In this document: positions 22,777 through 26,188 of the stretch, piece after piece
Layout of the letters: each line of letters begins with the position of its first letter
Numbering within the stretch: the stretch's first letter is position 1
Assembly (NCBI GenBank): GCA_036164085.1
Contig: JAYZJV010000024.1
Location: 1 to 26,188 of the forward strand
Length of the DNA stretch: 26,188 nucleotides
Direction of reading: 5' to 3'
From: TMED-70 sp036164085
GTDB lineage: Bacteria > Chloroflexota > Dehalococcoidia > Lucifugimonadales > Lucifugimonadaceae
The notes under the pieces: generated by a model
The model's database searches: none
The model's input: only the letters and a program-made list of their open reading frames with translations
What the model was told of the DNA's origin: nothing
Translations under genes and position numbers: made by a program

Positions 22777-23403
22777 ATGGTTTGGTATGATTGGCTACTT
22801 ATAGCCCCCATAGTTTTGGGGGTGGTATTAGGTTATAGAATGGGCTTAATCAAAAACGTTCTATATATAGTATTAGTTGCGGTAACAATGATTATTGGAG
22901 GATTTTTATCCCAAATGATAGTTGACGCCATAGGCCTTGAATTAGAAAGTGCTGGATTAGTTACTGTCATTGGTTATGGAATACTTTTGATTGCAGGGTT
23001 TTTATCAGTTCAACTATTCAGCGGTACTGTTGAAATGATAATGAATAAACTTACATTTGGAATAGGAGATAAAGTTAATGCCATAGGAGGATTAGCTTCT
23101 GGCCTTGTTCTTGGTTTTCTTATAACCACTATCATAGTTAACATTACTGCAAGATGGACTTACACTCCTGATGAAGAAGAAGATGGGAGATTAGAAATTT
23201 CTGAAGAAGCTATTTCTAAAATGTTTGAAAATAGTATTAAAGATACTTCAAGAGAAGCTGCAGATAAGATAATTCGTGAAAGCTTAATGGTTGGTGTAGT
23301 TATTGATGTGAAAAATCTTCTAGGAGGTCAATTCCTTGGAATAATCCCAGGAGAATTTAGTGACACTTTAGATATAGCAGATGAGCGAAGAGCTAACGAT
23401 TAA
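22777..23403 (+). CDS. CvpA-family-like membrane protein
   Basis: The 208-aa protein begins with about four hydrophobic helices (roughly 5-22, 28-48, 60-82, 100-122) and continues with a soluble, charged tail (from about 125 to 208). The opening MVWYDWLLIAPIVLGVVLGYRMGLIKNV and the later LTFGIGDKVNAIGGLASGLVLGFLITTIIV, with glycine-rich turns, match the CvpA/colicin V production family. That family is linked to biofilm and stress tolerance but has no known enzymatic activity. GAGAGAGGG before ATG 22777 supports the start. It is divergent from the 995-aa protein and its stop abuts the nudC stop with no gap. Alternative reading: a generic four-helix membrane protein. Confidence 0.72.
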   Translation: MVWYDWLLIAPIVLGVVLGYRMGLIKNVLYIVLVAVTMIIGGFLSQMIVDAIGLELESAGLVTVIGYGILLIAGFLSVQLFSGTVEMIMNKLTFGIGDKVNAIGGLASGLVLGFLITTIIVNITARWTYTPDEEEDGRLEISEEAISKMFENSIKDTSREAADKIIRESLMVGVVIDVKNLLGGQFLGIIPGEFSDTLDIADERRAND

Positions 23404-24330
23404 TTAAACTTCTTTGGTTGCCCACGCTTTTATTAAGTGATGGGCAATTGCTATGTTTCCAGGTACGTTCAAATTGTCATTTTTTTCTTCTAATGCAGAT
23501 AGTACTTCATCTCGATGAAACCACTTTACTGAGTGCATTTCGTGTTCATCGTAATCTATTTCTTCTGAATCTGCTTCAGCATGACAACCTATCATTAATG
23601 ACCAAGGGAAAGGCCATGGTTGAGAAGCATAATATTTGACATTTTTTACTTTTATACCAGACTCTTCCATTATTTCTCTTGCTACTGCTTCTTCAATAGA
23701 TTCCCCTTGATCTACAAAACCAGCAAGGCATGAATAAATATTGAGATTAGAAAGCCTTCCTTTTGATTGTCCCAATAGACAATGTTCTCCGTTGCTAACT
23801 AAAGTAATTATTACGGGATCTGTTCTAGGAAAAAGTTCTGTTTCACATTTAGAACATTTTCTAGACTGTCCTCCTCTAAGGCCTAATGTTTTTCCGCCAC
23901 AAATCCCACAGAACAAATTTTTTCTATTCCATTCTAATTGACTTTTACTTTGGCTAACAATCCCTCCTTGATTCTGTGCCAATTGATCTCCTGCTGTTCG
24001 ACAATCTATAAATTCGTCACTATCAGATAATAGACTTTTGTTTACCAAATCTTCATCTAATTTTGCTAAATCAGTAGCTAGATATATTTCTTCTGAGATT
24101 GAGCCTAATATTATTAATTCAGGTTCTATTCCTTTAGATCTAATATCACCAAGAGATAGAAACTTTAAACTTATATTAGTGAAAATTTTCTTAATTAAAA
24201 CTTTCGATCTGTAGAAAACAAGTACTTTAGAATTTGGATCATTTAATTTATCTTCAATCCAATTATCATCTCTTCTTTCAACCTCAAGCCTATCTATATT
24301 GTTTCCTGAAAACTTTAATAATTTACCCAT
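23404..24330 (-). CDS. nudC: NADH pyrophosphatase / NAD-RNA decapping Nudix hydrolase NudC
   Basis: This 308-aa cytoplasmic enzyme hydrolyses NAD(H) to NMN(H) and AMP and, in well-studied bacteria, removes NAD caps from RNA. A zinc ribbon is visible with C141, C144, C159 and C162. The Nudix box runs from G204 to I226 (GX5EX7REUXEEXGU fully satisfied, REIMEESG). The NudC specificity motif SQPWPFP follows at 236-242. The N-terminal region (1-130) is weakly conserved, as usual. ATG 24330 has an AGAAGGGA site. It lies 11 nt downstream of the alcohol dehydrogenase, so the two are cotranscribed, which may reflect NAD(H) turnover (inference). The stop codon abuts that of the convergent CvpA-like gene. 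Confidence 0.93.
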   Translation of the reverse strand: MGKLLKFSGNNIDRLEVERRDDNWIEDKLNDPNSKVLVFYRSKVLIKKIFTNISLKFLSLGDIRSKGIEPELIILGSISEEIYLATDLAKLDEDLVNKSLLSDSDEFIDCRTAGDQLAQNQGGIVSQSKSQLEWNRKNLFCGICGGKTLGLRGGQSRKCSKCETELFPRTDPVIITLVSNGEHCLLGQSKGRLSNLNIYSCLAGFVDQGESIEEAVAREIMEESGIKVKNVKYYASQPWPFPWSLMIGCHAEADSEEIDYDEHEMHSVKWFHRDEVLSALEEKNDNLNVPGNIAIAHHLIKAWATKEV

Positions 24331-24341
24331 AATTTCCCTTC

Positions 24342-25436
24342 TTAAAAAATTATTAACCCTCTAGCTAGCTCTCCTTTTTCTAGAGCATCGAAACCTTTAT
24401 TTATATCTTCAATTTTGTATTTCTTGCTAATCATTTCATCCAAGAAAAGTTCTCCATTCATATATAAATTTGCTAATCTAGGGAAATCAATTCTTGGTCT
24501 GCTTTTACCATAAGAAGTTCTAATTATTTCTCTTTCGCCCATCATCGTATAAAAAGGTAAATTTATTTCAACACCATAGGGAGTTTTTCCTAAAATCACT
24601 ATTCTTGCGCCTGGCCTTGAGCATTCAAGAGTTTGCCTTATAGTTTCATTTTGACCGGCAGATTCAATTGCATAGTCAACTCCTCTACCATCGGTTAATT
24701 CTGCACAGAATTCTATTGGGTTTATATTTTTTGAATTTACTGTGTGTGTAGCACCAACTCTTCTTGCAAATTCTAATTTATTGTCAAAAATATCTACAGC
24801 AATAATTTTTGATGCTCCTGAAATTCTTGCCCCTTGAATAGCACTTAATCCTACAGCTCCACATCCAATTACTACAACTGAAGTTTCTGGTTTGATATTT
24901 CCAGCATATACTGCTCCGCCATATCCTGTCATAACTGCACAGCCTAACAATGCTGCTCTGTCCAAAGGGAAATCTTCTCTAATTTTAACTGCAGCTTGCT
25001 TAGGAATTATTGTGTATTCTGCATGCGAAGATACAAGACTATAGTAATGAATATTTTGTCCATTTATAGAAGCCCTAGTAGTTCCGTCAAAAAGAACTCC
25101 TTGAGAGTTAGCTTTTTTTTGTACTTCACAAAGAATAGGTTGCCCATTGTCACAATAGAAACAAATACCGCAATTAGGATTCCATGAGCATATCACATGG
25201 TCTCCAACTTTTACATGTTCAACACCTTCACCTATTGCTTCTACTATTCCAGCTCCTTCATGTCCTATAATTGCAGGCAGATTAACAGGTTGATAACCGT
25301 GCATAGTCTCCCAATCTGTATGACAAAGCCCACTGGCTGAAATTTTAACCATTACTTCATCTTTTTTAGGTTCTGAGATATCTACATTTTCAACTGATAA
25401 TTTTCCTTTTGTTTCAAAAAGAACTGCAGCTTTCAT
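24342..25436 (-). CDS. Zinc-dependent alcohol dehydrogenase (MDR, class III-like)
   Basis: The 364-aa NAD-dependent enzyme has the catalytic zinc ligands C38 (SGLCHTD), H59-E60 (GHEGAG) and C166. The four-cysteine structural zinc loop is C89, C92, C95 and C103. The dinucleotide loop is GCGAVG (191-196), and D215 at the end of the next strand favours NAD over NADP. The GroES-like and Rossmann domains are both complete. It may oxidise primary alcohols or a formaldehyde-thiol adduct such as S-hydroxymethyl-mycothiol or -glutathione, but no substrate-specific residue decides this. AAAGGA supports ATG 25436. It is 11 nt upstream of nudC and 110 nt from the tRNA-Gly gene. Confidence 0.9.
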   Translation of the reverse strand: MKAAVLFETKGKLSVENVDISEPKKDEVMVKISASGLCHTDWETMHGYQPVNLPAIIGHEGAGIVEAIGEGVEHVKVGDHVICSWNPNCGICFYCDNGQPILCEVQKKANSQGVLFDGTTRASINGQNIHYYSLVSSHAEYTIIPKQAAVKIREDFPLDRAALLGCAVMTGYGGAVYAGNIKPETSVVVIGCGAVGLSAIQGARISGASKIIAVDIFDNKLEFARRVGATHTVNSKNINPIEFCAELTDGRGVDYAIESAGQNETIRQTLECSRPGARIVILGKTPYGVEINLPFYTMMGEREIIRTSYGKSRPRIDFPRLANLYMNGELFLDEMISKKYKIEDINKGFDALEKGELARGLIIF

Positions 25437-25545
25437 GTATCATCCTTTCAAATTGCATTAGTTTTTTTTATTACTATATTACAAAAATAATAAATTTGAC
25501 TGATTTTGAGCAATTAAAACCTAGTAAAGTTTATATAGGATTTTT

Positions 25546-25621
<76 letters not shown>

Positions 25622-25676
25622 ATAGATTCAATTTTAACATAAAATTATGATATTAAAATTTATTATCAATTTTTTT

Positions 25677-25760
<84 letters not shown>

Positions 25761-25801
25761 ATAGTTTGATTCACTTTTTAAATACTATCAAAGTATTAAT
25801 G

Positions 25802-25831
25802 AATATAAGCCCAAAGAAATTGTTGCTACAA
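25802..25831 (-). promoter_or_regulatory. Candidate promoter for the tRNA pair
   Basis: On the minus strand TTGTAG (25831-25826) is followed by an 18-nt spacer and TATATT (25807-25802), about 42 nt upstream of tRNA-Leu. The same -35-like CTTGTAG is found before the 995-aa gene. The surrounding 180 bp (25761-25940) otherwise holds only AT-rich sequence. Confidence 0.35.
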
Positions 25832-25940
25832 GTATTTATAAACATTTATAAAGTCTTCATATTATCTTCATAATTCTTTTATATTATTTACATATAGAAA
25901 ATTTAGAGTTTATCTATAAATTGAAAAATTGGAGATAAAA

Positions 25941-26188
25941 ATGAAGAAAATATTATGGAATGAAAATAATAAATTACATAAGGAAATATATATTTTATTA
26001 ATTTCAATAACGTTGTTTGTTGGGTCAATTATGATTAGTGAGCAATTTATAACTGCCCAAGAGCCTGGAATGTTTGGCAAGAAACCTACTGAAGAACAAA
26101 TAAGAGAAAAACTTAATAGTGCAGTAGAGGCTGGTAAATTAACTCAAGAAGAAGCAGATGCAAAACTTGAAGCAATATTATCTGGAGA
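25941..26188 (+). CDS. Exported hypothetical protein (start only, cut by window end)
   Basis: The ATG at 25941 follows GGAGAT by 4 nt, and the frame stays open for 82 codons to the window edge. The N-terminus is a signal peptide with a basic start and a hydrophobic core (ILLISITLFVGSIMIS), ending in ITAQ, a likely cleavage site like the ISAQ of the 995-aa protein. The mature part begins EPGMFGKKPTEEQIREKLNSAVEAGKLTQEEADAKLEAIL, a helical hairpin of the SHOCT-like TxEExxxKL type, with the typical GKLTQEEA turn. Nothing more can be said until the rest of the gene is seen. Confidence 0.6.
   Translation, partial: MKKILWNENNKLHKEIYILLISITLFVGSIMISEQFITAQEPGMFGKKPTEEQIREKLNSAVEAGKLTQEEADAKLEAILSG

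Overview
The window looks like a compact, low-G+C (about one third G+C by eye) bacterial chromosome segment, most likely from a free-living marine oligotroph. The gene content is peptide-type ABC transporters, a paired acyl-CoA dehydrogenase module, lipoproteins with long Ser-rich linkers, and MDR dehydrogenases. This fits a low-GC marine Chloroflexota (SAR202/Dehalococcoidia-like) best, with low-GC marine Actinobacteriota as the main alternative. No rRNA or marker gene is present, so the placement is an inference. Gene spacing is very tight: many neighbours are 0-12 nt apart or overlap, three convergent pairs meet with 0-3 nt between them or overlap, and no gene-free stretch exceeds about 200 bp.

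Layout. (1) 1-4032, plus strand: the tail of an Opp/Dpp permease, the two ATPases DppD and DppF, an unknown lipoprotein and a metal-dependent amidohydrolase, packed as one operon. (2) 4021-5352, minus strand: a class III (HemL-like) aminotransferase, facing a divergent pair at 5400-7260 (a zinc-motif-lacking MDR oxidoreductase and a GNAT-like protein). With the amidohydrolase these look like enzymes for handling an imported amide or amino compound. (3) 7464-11291, plus: a second Opp/Dpp set of Cys-rich binding lipoprotein, DppB and DppC without ATPases, with a strong hairpin between the binding protein and the permeases. (4) 11339-14941: an unknown 225-aa protein, an orphan PstS-like phosphate-binding lipoprotein, an 18-bp perfect inverted repeat, PlsY, and a membrane glycosyltransferase overlapping PlsY. 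(5) 15018-17925: two adjacent acyl-CoA dehydrogenase subunits and a PmtA-like methyltransferase. (6) 17929-22598, minus: a 995-aa secreted, C-terminally anchored protein with Cys-paired repeats, a bacterial-PH-domain membrane protein, a coiled-coil membrane protein and a cupin. (7) 22777-25436: a CvpA-like membrane protein, NudC, and a zinc alcohol dehydrogenase. (8) 25546-25760, minus: tRNA-Gly(UCC) and tRNA-Leu(CAA). (9) From 25941: the start of another exported protein cut off by the window.

The best candidate for an undescribed system is the 18262-22598 envelope operon. It joins a large extracellular protein made of about seven Cys-bounded modules to two membrane partners by translational coupling and short spacing. 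The remaining genes belong to recognisable families, although several have unusual details (missing canonical catalytic residue, Fe-S-type Cys motifs in the ATPases, hairpins at gene ends without U-tracts).
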